Source of the DNA: JAGOVB01 sp964481175
GTDB taxonomy: Bacteria > Patescibacteriota > Minisyncoccia > Phycocordibacterales > PALSA-1337
NCBI GenBank assembly: GCA_964481175.1
Contig: CAYZSZ010000013.1
Coordinates: forward strand, 1-13,971
DNA: 13,971 bases
Direction: 5' to 3'
The position numbers were made by a program, and so were the translations under genes. The notes beneath the pieces were generated by a model. That model saw only the letters and a list, made by a program, of their open reading frames with translations. It made no database searches and was not told the DNA's origin. Positions 1 to 6,151 of the stretch are shown here, piece by piece; within the stretch, counting starts at the first letter, position 1, and each line of letters begins with the position of its first letter.

Positions 1-66
1 TGTCAGGCTTGAACTGACGACCTGCCGTTTACAAAACGGCTGCTCTACCAACTGAGCTAAGGTGGC
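1..66 (-). tRNA. trnT: tRNA-Thr (anticodon UGU), 3' end cut by window edge
   Basis: Read on the minus strand from 66, this gives a 7-nt acceptor strand (GCCACCT), a D arm with GCTC/GAGC stem, an anticodon stem GCCGT/ACGGC around loop TTTGTAA, a 5-nt variable loop and a T arm GTCAG/CTGAC with loop TTCAAGC. The anticodon is TGT (positions 33-31), which reads ACN threonine codons, mainly ACA. Only the first base of the 3' acceptor strand lies in the window, so six stem bases, the discriminator and any CCA are missing. The 5' end lies 8 nt after the stop codon of the 122-aa membrane protein gene, and I see no convincing promoter between them, so it is probably co-transcribed with tsf and processed from that transcript. 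Confidence 0.95.
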
Positions 67-74
67 GTACTCTT

Positions 75-443
75 TTAGAGTGAATCTACTCTATCATGAT
101 CCTTGATTCTTTTCAAAAATACTGAAGCACCTGACGTATTTTTTTCAGTACCTTTTCCAGAGACAACATCCACAATCTTCTTTGAATATGATTTGTTCTG
201 AAGATATATGAAAAGCTTTCGGAGAAGATAAATACTGTAGGCGATGATCCAACCTACAATCTTTGTGATGTTCACCATATTTACTGACTTCACTACTTTT
301 GCACCTTTTGTGACATGCGTATTTGTATAGGTTGAGGCGTGTGAGATGAAAGTCTTTTTGCCTGTAGTCAATTCAAAATACTTGTGACCAAGAAGCGCCA
401 CGATACCGAGACCAGAAGCAATAAATATGATGAGGGTAAACAT
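75..443 (-). CDS. Small two-pass membrane protein of unknown function
   Basis: The 122-aa protein has a hydrophobic N-terminus (about residues 2-19) and a second hydrophobic segment (about 59-80, rich in I, Y and L). They are separated by a polar Thr/Lys stretch, and a basic, polar tail follows from about residue 82. No family is recognised. The ATG shares one base with the tsf stop (TAATG), so translation is probably coupled to tsf. An AAGG-like purine run about 12 nt upstream could be a weak Shine-Dalgarno site. The gene ends 8 nt before tRNA-Thr. Its position after rpsB-tsf suggests constitutive expression with the translation genes but does not show a role in translation. Confidence 0.8.
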   Translation of the reverse strand: MFTLIIFIASGLGIVALLGHKYFELTTGKKTFISHASTYTNTHVTKGAKVVKSVNMVNITKIVGWIIAYSIYLLRKLFIYLQNKSYSKKIVDVVSGKGTEKNTSGASVFLKRIKDHDRVDSL

Positions 444-1030
444 TATTTTTCAAGCACCTTGAAACGGCTCATGCGAGCCACTGCGATCTTTTCTCCAAAT
501 TTCTGGACCGCAGCATCAATGAGTGCAGCGATAGTGATATCTGGATTTTTGATGAATGCTTGGTTCATCAAAACTTGTTCGCTGAAATAGGTATCGAGCT
601 TTCCTGCTAGGATCTTTTCCTGCATTTCTTTTGGCTTGTCTTTTACTTCTGCAGCAAATACCTCAGTAGCTGTTGCTCGAGTCTTTTCGTCGATCTCTTC
701 TTTGTTGATGAATGTAGGGTTTGAAGCAGCTACGTGCATAGCGATATCACGAGCAAGCGCTTTGAACTCATCGTTTCCAGATACGAAGTCTGTTTCTGAA
801 ACCAATTCAACGAGTGAGCCTACAGTACCATTTGCATGGATGTATGCCTGAACAGTACCTGCTCCAAAAGTTCGGTCACCTTTCTTTGCAGAAATTTCAC
901 CGCTCTTTTTTCGAAGAATAACAAGTGCTTTTTCGATATCACCTCCCGCCTCTTCGAGTGCTTTTTTACACTGAATAACAGAGACGCCGGTTCGATCTCG
1001 TAGATCTTTTATTTGTTCTGTAGTTATCAT
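443..1030 (-). CDS. tsf: Elongation factor Ts
   Basis: EF-Ts is the nucleotide exchange factor that releases GDP from EF-Tu. The 195-aa product begins with a UBA-like helical domain (MITTEQIKDLRDRTGVSV, then CKKALEEAGGDIEKA) and carries the family signature SETDFV at residues 78-83, whose Asp-Phe pair inserts into EF-Tu. An HVAASNP motif and a short C-terminal core follow. It is much shorter than E. coli EF-Ts (283 aa) and close to the short Thermus form. It follows rpsB by 7 nt, the usual rpsB-tsf order. A TATAAT box at 1037-1042 overlaps the rpsB stop and ends exactly 6 nt before the ATG, so tsf may also be made from its own leaderless transcript. No Shine-Dalgarno sequence is visible. Confidence 0.97.
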   Translation of the reverse strand: MITTEQIKDLRDRTGVSVIQCKKALEEAGGDIEKALVILRKKSGEISAKKGDRTFGAGTVQAYIHANGTVGSLVELVSETDFVSGNDEFKALARDIAMHVAASNPTFINKEEIDEKTRATATEVFAAEVKDKPKEMQEKILAGKLDTYFSEQVLMNQAFIKNPDITIAALIDAAVQKFGEKIAVARMSRFKVLEK

Positions 1031-1036
1031 GAGAGT

Positions 1037-1065
1037 ATTATACAGTCTTTTTACCTTCTTCGTAA
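1037..1065 (-). promoter_or_regulatory. Putative leaderless promoter of tsf, overlapping the rpsB stop codon
   Basis: On the minus strand TATAAT (1042-1037) is a perfect -10 hexamer, and six bases (ACTCTC) separate it from the tsf ATG at 1030. The TAA inside it is the rpsB stop codon. A poor -35 match, TTACGA (1065-1060), lies 17 bp upstream. Transcription would start at or next to the A of ATG. Confidence 0.6.
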
Positions 1066-1739
1066 GCCTTTACTACTGTAGAAAGGAAGAACTCGATGCT
1101 TGTCTTTGATGAGTCATTTCCAACGATAGGATAGTTTACATCGAGGAGGTTACAATCTGAACCAACAAGTGAGATCACTGGGATGCCCATATCCTGAGCT
1201 TCTTTTACCGCGATGTCTTCTCGCTTTGCATCGACAACAAACATAGCCTTTGGAAGCTCTTTCATAGATACAATACCTCCGAACATTGCTTCGAGGTTTT
1301 CGATTTCTCGGTCGATCAAAAGTCGCTCTTTCTTTGTGTACTTTGTAAGCTCACCTCGTTCTCGCTCACCTACAAGTCGTTCGTACTTCTCGATTCGCTT
1401 TCGGATCTCTTTGAAGTTTGTGAGTGCGCCTCCGATCCATCGTCCGTCTACGTAAGGCATAGCGAGTGCTAGACCTGCGTTTGCAACAGCTTTTCGAGCC
1501 TCTGATTTTCCTCCTACAAATAGGATGGTTTTGTTTTCTTTTCCGAGAGTCTTGATGAATTCAAGAGTCTTTGCGAAAAGTTCTGATGTTTTTTCGAGGT
1601 CAAAGAGCTCTACTTTGTTTTTTGCTCCAAAGATATATGGAGTAACTGATGGATGTCGTCGTGATCGTGAGTAAGCAAAATGCGCTCCTGCACTAAACAT
1701 GCTATCTACGAGGGTTGAAGTTGTTTTTTTATCTGTCAT
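1038..1739 (-). CDS. rpsB: 30S ribosomal protein S2
   Basis: Ribosomal protein uS2 of the small-subunit head. The 233-aa product shows the family hallmarks: MFSAGAHFAYSRSRRHPSVTPYIFG near the N-terminus, ILFVGGKSEARKAV, the segment YVDGRWIGGALTNF, and the C-terminal LPKAMFVVDAKREDIAVKEA followed by GIPVISLVGSDCN. I chose the ATG at 1739 because S2 homology begins right there and a promoter lies just upstream. The reading frame is open 96 nt further up, but that part overlaps prfA and has no S2 similarity. It sits between prfA and tsf. The stop codon TAA is also the centre of the putative tsf -10 box. Confidence 0.97.
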   Translation of the reverse strand: MTDKKTTSTLVDSMFSAGAHFAYSRSRRHPSVTPYIFGAKNKVELFDLEKTSELFAKTLEFIKTLGKENKTILFVGGKSEARKAVANAGLALAMPYVDGRWIGGALTNFKEIRKRIEKYERLVGERERGELTKYTKKERLLIDREIENLEAMFGGIVSMKELPKAMFVVDAKREDIAVKEAQDMGIPVISLVGSDCNLLDVNYPIVGNDSSKTSIEFFLSTVVKAYEEGKKTV

Positions 1740-1751
1740 ATGTGTCTGGGA

Positions 1752-1780
1752 AATATACCAAAAAAGCCTTAAAAATGCAA
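1752..1780 (-). promoter_or_regulatory. Promoter of rpsB (TTGCAT, 17 bp, TATATT)
   Basis: On the minus strand TTGCAT (1780-1775) and TATATT (1757-1752) are separated by 17 bp. The -35 lies in the last codons of prfA (Leu-His) and the prfA stop is in the spacer. Twelve bases separate the -10 from the ATG, giving a leader of roughly 5 nt. The 30-bp element is 26/30 identical to the rpmE promoter, including most of the spacer. Confidence 0.7.
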
Positions 1781-2677
1781 TTCCTCGAGCATTTTGTCGA
1801 GTTTGCCTGCCATAATACCGTCGATTCCATGCCATGATTTGTTTACTCGATGGTCTGTCACGCGGTCCTGTGGAAAGTTGTATGTACGGATTTTTTCTGA
1901 GCGATCTGCAGTACCGATCTGGTCTTTGCGGTTTGCGCTGAACTTTTTTGCCTCCTCTTCTTCTTTCAATGCTTGAAGTTTGGCAACGAGGATGCTCATC
2001 GCTGTTTCTCGGTTCTTTGCTTGAGAGCGCTCAGCGGTTGCGCGCACGAATATACCAGTCGGTTTATGGATGAGGCGGACGGCAGTCTCCACTTTGTTGA
2101 CGTTTTGCCCACCTTTTCCGCCGGCACGAGAAAACTCCATCTCAATATCAGTTGGAGGGATTTCGATCTTTGTTTTCTTTCGAATTGGGAGAATGGCCAC
2201 TGATGCAGTAGAGGTATGAATACGTCCCATCTTTTCAGTTGCTGGAACACGTTGTACACGATGCACTCCAGTCTCGTAGCGGAGCTTTTCGTATACGCCT
2301 AGTCCTTTTATTTCCACTGTGAGATCATCCATCGGCTTTACGCTCCAGCCTTGAGACTCTGCATAACGGCTATACATCTCGACAAGCTCTTGGGCAAATA
2401 TATTTGCTTCATCTCCTCCAGCACCTGCACGTGCTTCGAGGATGACTTCGTTGGGCAATTCTTCTTCTTTGTTTTCAGCATCGATAATGTCCTGCATCTG
2501 TTTTTCAAGACCTTTCTTTTGCTCTTCGATAGCTTTCATGTCTGCTTCTGCCATCTCCTTCATGCTTGGATCAGACATCAATGATAAAATCTCCTTTTCT
2601 TGGACAAGGAGTTTTTGATACATCTCAACGAGGAATTGAGTTTTGTGGTTTTCCTTAAATGGAGTTAAATCAAACAT
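1769..2677 (-). CDS. prfA: Peptide chain release factor 1
   Basis: RF1 ends translation at UAA and UAG. The 302-aa protein has an N-terminal helical region, then the PCRF core (EVILEARAGAGGDEANIFAQEL, about 77-98). The PAT tripeptide (residues 145-147, in RVPATEKMGRIHTS) is the RF1 stop-codon reading motif, where RF2 has SPF. The catalytic GGQ is at 189-191 with KGGQNVNKVETAVRL. At 302 aa it is shorter than E. coli RF1 (360 aa), mainly in the N-terminal domain. The ATG is 2 nt after the rpmE stop, with AAGG 7 nt upstream, one of the few possible Shine-Dalgarno sites here. The last codons carry the -35 of the rpsB promoter. Every stop codon in the window is of a kind RF1 reads. Confidence 0.96.
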   Translation of the reverse strand: MFDLTPFKENHKTQFLVEMYQKLLVQEKEILSLMSDPSMKEMAEADMKAIEEQKKGLEKQMQDIIDAENKEEELPNEVILEARAGAGGDEANIFAQELVEMYSRYAESQGWSVKPMDDLTVEIKGLGVYEKLRYETGVHRVQRVPATEKMGRIHTSTASVAILPIRKKTKIEIPPTDIEMEFSRAGGKGGQNVNKVETAVRLIHKPTGIFVRATAERSQAKNRETAMSILVAKLQALKEEEEAKKFSANRKDQIGTADRSEKIRTYNFPQDRVTDHRVNKSWHGIDGIMAGKLDKMLEELHF

Positions 2678-2679
2678 AC

Positions 2680-2934
2680 TTACGCCTTTTTCTTGGCTTG
2701 TCGTGATTTGAATTTTTCTACTCGTCCTGCTGCGTCCATAACCTTTTCGTCTCCTGTGTAGAATGGGTGTGAGCTTGAGCTTACTTCAACGTAGAATACT
2801 GGGTACTCTTTTCCGTCTGTAAACTTTGCTGTTTCTTTTGTTTTGATTGTAGAAGAAATGAGAAACTGCTTTCCATTTGAGTTGTCATGGAAAATAACTG
2901 GTCGATAGTCTTGTGGGTGAATGTCTTTTTTCAT
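2680..2934 (-). CDS. rpmE: 50S ribosomal protein L31, type B (zinc-free)
   Basis: Ribosomal protein bL31 of the large subunit, part of the inter-subunit bridge. The 84-aa product starts MKKDIHPQDYRPVIFHD and has SSTIKTKET, DGKEYPVFYVEVSSSSHPFYTG and a basic RVEKFKSRQAKKKA tail, all typical of the type B paralogue. It has no cysteines, so it is the zinc-independent form. It leads a two-gene unit with prfA (2-nt gap). A promoter with TTGCTT, 17-bp spacer and TATAGT ends 7 nt before the ATG, so the mRNA is likely leaderless. Confidence 0.96.
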   Translation of the reverse strand: MKKDIHPQDYRPVIFHDNSNGKQFLISSTIKTKETAKFTDGKEYPVFYVEVSSSSHPFYTGDEKVMDAAGRVEKFKSRQAKKKA

Positions 2935-2941
2935 GTGGAAA

Positions 2942-2970
2942 ACTATACCAAAGAAGGCTTAAAAAAGCAA
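2942..2970 (-). promoter_or_regulatory. Promoter of rpmE-prfA (TTGCTT, 17 bp, TATAGT), leaderless
   Basis: On the minus strand TTGCTT (2970-2965) and TATAGT (2947-2942) have a 17-bp spacer. The -10 is followed by TTTCCAC and then the ATG at 2934, so the predicted start site is at the initiation codon. The -35 begins two bases after the stop of the upstream transglycosylase gene. It matches the rpsB promoter at 26 of 30 bases. Confidence 0.7.
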
Positions 2971-2972
2971 GA

Positions 2973-4307
2973 TTACAGGCCTTGGAGTGGGTTTATCATA
3001 GTCTCCTGGATATTTGCTGCTTTAGCCATAACTTGGGTACCGTAGGTGATATTGATTCCTTTTGGATCACATGCCTTACCTGAGTAGTACCTACAAGCTG
3101 CATTTCGTTCAGAAGAGTATTGCTGAGTATTTGCTCCCAAATCTGAAAGGTACGTTGCTGAGGCCATAAAAGCATGCTCAGGTTGCCATGGGTTCGGTGT
3201 CTTTACCCCAAGCGATGAGGCGATTCTGTCTTTGAACAACATCCAAGTCGAAGCAATAAACTGAGCTGGCCCCATTGCTCCTCCCCAACCTACTGATTGC
3301 GGGCATGAGACAAGTGTCTTTGTGTAGTCGAGACCCAGACTCTTTGTAATATCGATGAAAGGCTCCACATCACGTCCCGGTTTCATCACGTTTGGAAATA
3401 GTGTACCTGACTTTGTGCTCACTCCAGCTCCTGTCTGCGGATTGGTCAAAAGACAAGTTCCGACATTTTTCCCGAGAGCAGATTCTTGGGTCAAGATAGC
3501 TAAAAGAAATGCTGGACGCACTCCAGTCGCTTTGCTTGCTTCGTTTGCAAACTTCAAAGCTTGTTCAAATGGAATAGCTGCAGTATCTCGCAGTGCAAAC
3601 AATGCCGCACGGATCTGCGCTGCTTTGGCACGCTTGTCGGCTAGCACTTGTTCGTATGCGCGCTCAGTGGTGCGACTGTATCCCAAAAGGACCTGCTTTT
3701 CTTTTTCTAGATTCTCGACTTCTCTCTTTGCAGCTTCGATAGCTGCACGCGCATCGAGTTCGCTATCTTTCTTTTTTCCTAAAGTTACCTTTTCTGCTTG
3801 CGTCTGGGTTTTGTTGTCTCGAATATCTTCGAAAGTATCTTTGAGTGAAGCTTCGACAGCAGCAAATGAGTCTATGTCTTCATAAAAACCTGTGATCGAC
3901 TGCTGTGAGAGAAAAATCTCTGGAAGCGAGTAGTTGTCGAGCTGGTATGTCTTTTGGAATATCGCCGCCAAAGACTCTTTTCCTCGTGTAATCCGCTCTT
4001 CGAGCGATGAAATCTTTTTATCTTTATTGCCGATATCTTTGGTGAGCTGCTCGATCACAATATTTTTTGCTTGGATATTGAGCTTTGCAGACTTTATCTT
4101 TGTATTTAAAATCAAAATATCTCGCTCGATTGACGCAGTCTGGCCTTGGGCATTTCGGAGGACTGCTTCTGTTTCAGCTTGTTCTTTTTCTACTTGTGCC
4201 AATTCTTGGCGTAGACGAGCCTCACGTTCGGCAGTTGTTTCTGCAGCAAAAGCGGTAGTCGTGATAGACAATAGGAAAAACAGTACTAAAAAAGCCTTTT
4301 TCAACAT
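2973..4307 (-). CDS. Secreted coiled-coil protein with a C-terminal lytic transglycosylase domain
   Basis: Predicted exported murein hydrolase of 444 aa. Residues 1-22 form a signal peptide (Lys-Lys, a hydrophobic LVLFFLLSI core, then AFA-A). About residues 25-250 are charged heptad-like helices rich in E, K, Q and A, resembling the coiled coil of PcsB/EnvC-type wall hydrolases. The C-terminal part (about 255-444) looks like an SLT/MltB lysozyme-like fold: AILTQESALGK carries the likely catalytic Glu275, and GGAMGPAQFIASTW is the substrate-cleft motif. Four cysteines in this domain could form disulfides outside the cell. I chose ATG 4307 over GTG 4313 because TATAAT ends 6 nt before it and the signal peptide begins there. 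The likely role is cell-wall remodelling or division; the exact substrate is inferred. Confidence 0.85.
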   Translation of the reverse strand: MLKKAFLVLFFLLSITTTAFAAETTAEREARLRQELAQVEKEQAETEAVLRNAQGQTASIERDILILNTKIKSAKLNIQAKNIVIEQLTKDIGNKDKKISSLEERITRGKESLAAIFQKTYQLDNYSLPEIFLSQQSITGFYEDIDSFAAVEASLKDTFEDIRDNKTQTQAEKVTLGKKKDSELDARAAIEAAKREVENLEKEKQVLLGYSRTTERAYEQVLADKRAKAAQIRAALFALRDTAAIPFEQALKFANEASKATGVRPAFLLAILTQESALGKNVGTCLLTNPQTGAGVSTKSGTLFPNVMKPGRDVEPFIDITKSLGLDYTKTLVSCPQSVGWGGAMGPAQFIASTWMLFKDRIASSLGVKTPNPWQPEHAFMASATYLSDLGANTQQYSSERNAACRYYSGKACDPKGINITYGTQVMAKAANIQETMINPLQGL

Positions 4308-4313
4308 GCACAC

Positions 4314-4322
4314 ATTATAACA
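4314..4322 (-). promoter_or_regulatory. Extended -10 promoter of the transglycosylase gene, leaderless
   Basis: On the minus strand TGTTATAAT (4322-4314) is a perfect extended -10 (TGn plus TATAAT). GTGTGC follows and then the ATG at 4307, giving a predicted transcription start at the start codon. The rplY stop lies a few bases upstream. No convincing -35 is present, as is common with extended -10 promoters. Confidence 0.7.
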
Positions 4323-4326
4323 GAGA

Positions 4327-4968
4327 TTACTTCTTTTCTGGAGCTGCAGCTTCGCCTTCTTCTCCTTCCTTAGGTTCTTTTCCTTTCTTTTCTACTTCAA
4401 TAGCGCTCATGTCGATAGTTGTAGGAGCTTCTTCGATAGGTTCGTCTTTTGCAACGTCGATAGCGGCAACTACTTCGTCAGCTGGAGCAATGAGTTCTAC
4501 ACCCTTTGGAAGAACGAGGTCTTTTGCAGTGATAGTGCTGTTAAGCTCTTTGAGAAGTGAGATATCTACCTTGATATCGTGAGGAAGGTCTTTTGGAAGT
4601 GCTTCGATCTTTACTTCGTGAAGTACTTTGACCAAGATACCGCCCAAATCCTTTACTGCAGGAGAAACTCCTTCGTATACGAGGTGTACGTTGAGCTGAA
4701 GCTTCTTTCCTTTTTCGATTACATAAAAATCAGCATGTCGTGGAGTACCTGTAACTGGATGTACGTCTACTTCGTGGATAAGTGCCTCATGCTCTTCTGT
4801 ATCAGTCTTGAGAATGATGATAGATGACTCTCCAGCCTTTCTCCAGATCTTTGAAAATTCAACAGCTGAAATAGTTACAGAAGTTGATTCCTGTTTTGGT
4901 CCATAGAAAACAGCAGGTATTGTCCCTGGTTTTCCCTTTGTTCGTTTTTCTACAGCAAGTGTATACAT
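4327..4968 (-). CDS. rplY: 50S ribosomal protein L25 (TL5/CTC type)
   Basis: bL25, the 5S rRNA-binding protein of the large subunit, in the long two-domain CTC form. The 213-aa product starts MYTLAVEKRTKGKPGTIPAVFYGPKQ, the L25 beta-barrel that binds 5S rRNA, with EALIHEVDVHPVTGTPRHADFYVIEKGKK. A TL5 C-terminal domain follows (VPV-like strands, LPHDIKVDISLL, LVLPKGVEL). The last 40 or so residues are an acidic/lysine tail (EKKGKEPKEGEEGEAAAPEKK), probably disordered. ATG 4968 was chosen because homology starts there and a TTGCTT/TATACT promoter ends 8 nt upstream. The TTG at 5004 would add 12 residues without similarity and begins inside the promoter. Confidence 0.94.
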   Translation of the reverse strand: MYTLAVEKRTKGKPGTIPAVFYGPKQESTSVTISAVEFSKIWRKAGESSIIILKTDTEEHEALIHEVDVHPVTGTPRHADFYVIEKGKKLQLNVHLVYEGVSPAVKDLGGILVKVLHEVKIEALPKDLPHDIKVDISLLKELNSTITAKDLVLPKGVELIAPADEVVAAIDVAKDEPIEEAPTTIDMSAIEVEKKGKEPKEGEEGEAAAPEKK

Positions 4969-4976
4969 GTCGAGGT

Positions 4977-5004
4977 AGTATATATCTTTTGGTAAAAAAA
5001 GCAA
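4977..5004 (-). promoter_or_regulatory. Promoter of rplY (TTGCTT, 16 bp, TATACT), near-leaderless
   Basis: On the minus strand TTGCTT (5004-4999) and TATACT (4982-4977) are 16 bp apart, and eight bases precede the ATG at 4968. The TTGCTTTTTT start matches the rpmE promoter. No Shine-Dalgarno sequence lies between the -10 and the ATG. Confidence 0.6.
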
Positions 5005-5007
5005 TAC

Positions 5008-5208
5008 CTAGAGCACAAAAGCGAATACTACGTAGGCAGTGGCGCCGATGATAATGAGTGCCCCAAGAGACATGAGATTGCTCGCTTGTTTTTCGTCTTT
5101 TGCTATACCTTTTGCCAAAAGAAAGCCTGCAATACCCTTTGGTTTATTGCTTTCTTCTATCTGGGCATAGAGCATTTCTCTCTGATTGTCTTCAAATTCG
5201 ACGTTCAT
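5008..5208 (-). CDS. 66-aa protein with a C-terminal membrane anchor, unknown function
   Basis: The N-terminal two-thirds is polar and helix-prone (MNVEFEDNQREMLYAQIEES, then FLLAKGIAKDEKQASNLM). The C-terminus is a single hydrophobic segment (LGALIIIGATAYVVFAFVL, about residues 48-66), so it looks tail-anchored with the N-terminus in the cytoplasm. No family is recognised. The ATG is supported by TATAAT ending exactly 6 nt upstream. This box overlaps the stop of the dehydrogenase gene, and the small gene ends 3 nt before the rplY promoter. It uses TAG as stop. That it is a real gene is supported by the start signal, a frame filling the space between neighbours and the clean tail-anchor pattern. 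Confidence 0.75.
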   Translation of the reverse strand: MNVEFEDNQREMLYAQIEESNKPKGIAGFLLAKGIAKDEKQASNLMSLGALIIIGATAYVVFAFVL

Positions 5209-5214
5209 ATGGAT

Positions 5215-5220
5215 ATTATA
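5215..5220 (-). promoter_or_regulatory. Putative leaderless -10 of the 66-aa gene, overlapping the dehydrogenase stop
   Basis: On the minus strand TATAAT (5220-5215) is followed by ATCCAT and the ATG at 5208. Its TAA is the stop codon of the dehydrogenase, whose last codons read GTA GTA TAA. No clear -35 is visible. Confidence 0.55.
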
Positions 5221-6151
5221 CTACGGGGTTTTTAGCGATACCAGTTTCCAAGACGGCTATTATATTCTCTGCTGCCATAACTGCCATTTCGTGACGTGAT
5301 TCTTCGGTTGCAGAAGCGATATGTGGAGTAAGCACGACATTTGGGAGTGTTGCCAAATCTTTTGCTAGATTCGGCTCTGATTCAAATACATCGAGCCCTG
5401 CACCGCGGATAATTCCGTTTTTTAAGGCCTCAACTAGAGCATTTTCATCGACAACTGGACCTCGAGAGGTGTTTACAAGATACGCTGACTTTTTCATGAG
5501 CTTTAGGCGGTCAGCATTTATCAAATGTTGTGTGGTTGGAAGTAACGGAACATGGATAGAAACTACATCTGCAACTTTTAGCACTTCATCGACAGTCGGA
5601 TAAAATGTAGCGCCGATTTCTTTTTCTAGTCCTTCATTTCTTTTGACATCGTAGTAGGCGACGTTCATCTCAAAACCAAACTTTGCTCGATGAGCAACGT
5701 CCGCACCGATACGTCCCGATCCGACGATACCCAAAGTTCCCCCTTTTAGCTGCTTTCCGTGGAGGAGCATAGGATCCCAACCAGTGTATTTGCCTTGGCG
5801 AACATAGTTGTCTCCCTCGAGAATGCGGCATGATAGTGCCAAAATGAGTGCCCATGTGTGTTCTGCTACATGGTCAGCACCGCCTCCAGGCGTGTTTGTA
5901 AGGATAATATTTCTCTTTTTTGCCTCCTCAACATCAAAGTTATTGAAACCGATCGCATAGTTTGCAAAGACTTTTACTGTAGGTGCCGCGTCGAAAATAT
6001 CTTTATTAACAGTATCAGTCAAAAGAGTGAGCACTGCATCATATGGTTTTGTTTTGACCGTATCAAAGGGTGCAACATCGACTTCATAGCCTTTGTCTTT
6101 TAGCATTTTGATACCGATATCTGGGATTTCGTGTGTGACGAGTACTTTCAT
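5216..6151 (-). CDS. D-isomer-specific 2-hydroxyacid dehydrogenase (glyoxylate/hydroxypyruvate reductase-like)
   Basis: Cytoplasmic NAD(P)-dependent oxidoreductase of the D-2-hydroxyacid dehydrogenase family, 311 aa. The catalytic domain (about 1-95) ends in an ANYAIGFNNFD motif. The Rossmann motif G144-S-G-R-I-G149 follows, and an acidic residue at the next strand end (VAYYDVKR) suggests NAD preference. Catalytic residues are Arg230 (NTSRGP), Glu259 (FESEP) and His277 (TPHIASAT). It resembles glyoxylate/hydroxypyruvate (D-glycerate) reductases more than 3-phosphoglycerate dehydrogenase and lacks an ACT domain; the exact substrate cannot be fixed from sequence. Its ATG overlaps the aldolase stop (TAATG), so the two are translationally coupled. 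I see no -10 box before it. Confidence 0.92.
   Translation of the reverse strand: MKVLVTHEIPDIGIKMLKDKGYEVDVAPFDTVKTKPYDAVLTLLTDTVNKDIFDAAPTVKVFANYAIGFNNFDVEEAKKRNIILTNTPGGGADHVAEHTWALILALSCRILEGDNYVRQGKYTGWDPMLLHGKQLKGGTLGIVGSGRIGADVAHRAKFGFEMNVAYYDVKRNEGLEKEIGATFYPTVDEVLKVADVVSIHVPLLPTTQHLINADRLKLMKKSAYLVNTSRGPVVDENALVEALKNGIIRGAGLDVFESEPNLAKDLATLPNVVLTPHIASATEESRHEMAVMAAENIIAVLETGIAKNPVV

Noticed and set aside
69..81. Hairpin ACTCT-TTT-AGAGT beside the tRNA
   Set aside because: Only a 5-bp AT-rich stem without a T-tract in the right place; not a credible terminator.
1740..1835. N-terminal extension of rpsB to an upstream ATG (265 aa)
   Set aside because: The extra 32 residues lack S2 similarity, overlap prfA and include the promoter; ATG 1739 fits family and promoter.
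2958..2969. GCTT-TTTT-AAGC as a terminator after the transglycosylase gene
   Set aside because: A 4-bp stem is too weak, and the bases are better explained as the rpmE promoter.
3355..3885. Plus-strand 176-aa frame inside the transglycosylase gene
   Set aside because: Ser/Arg/Ala-rich shadow without any motif; the opposite strand encodes a clear protein.
4969..5004. Upstream TTG start for rplY
   Set aside because: Would begin inside the -35 box, and the added residues have no L25 similarity.
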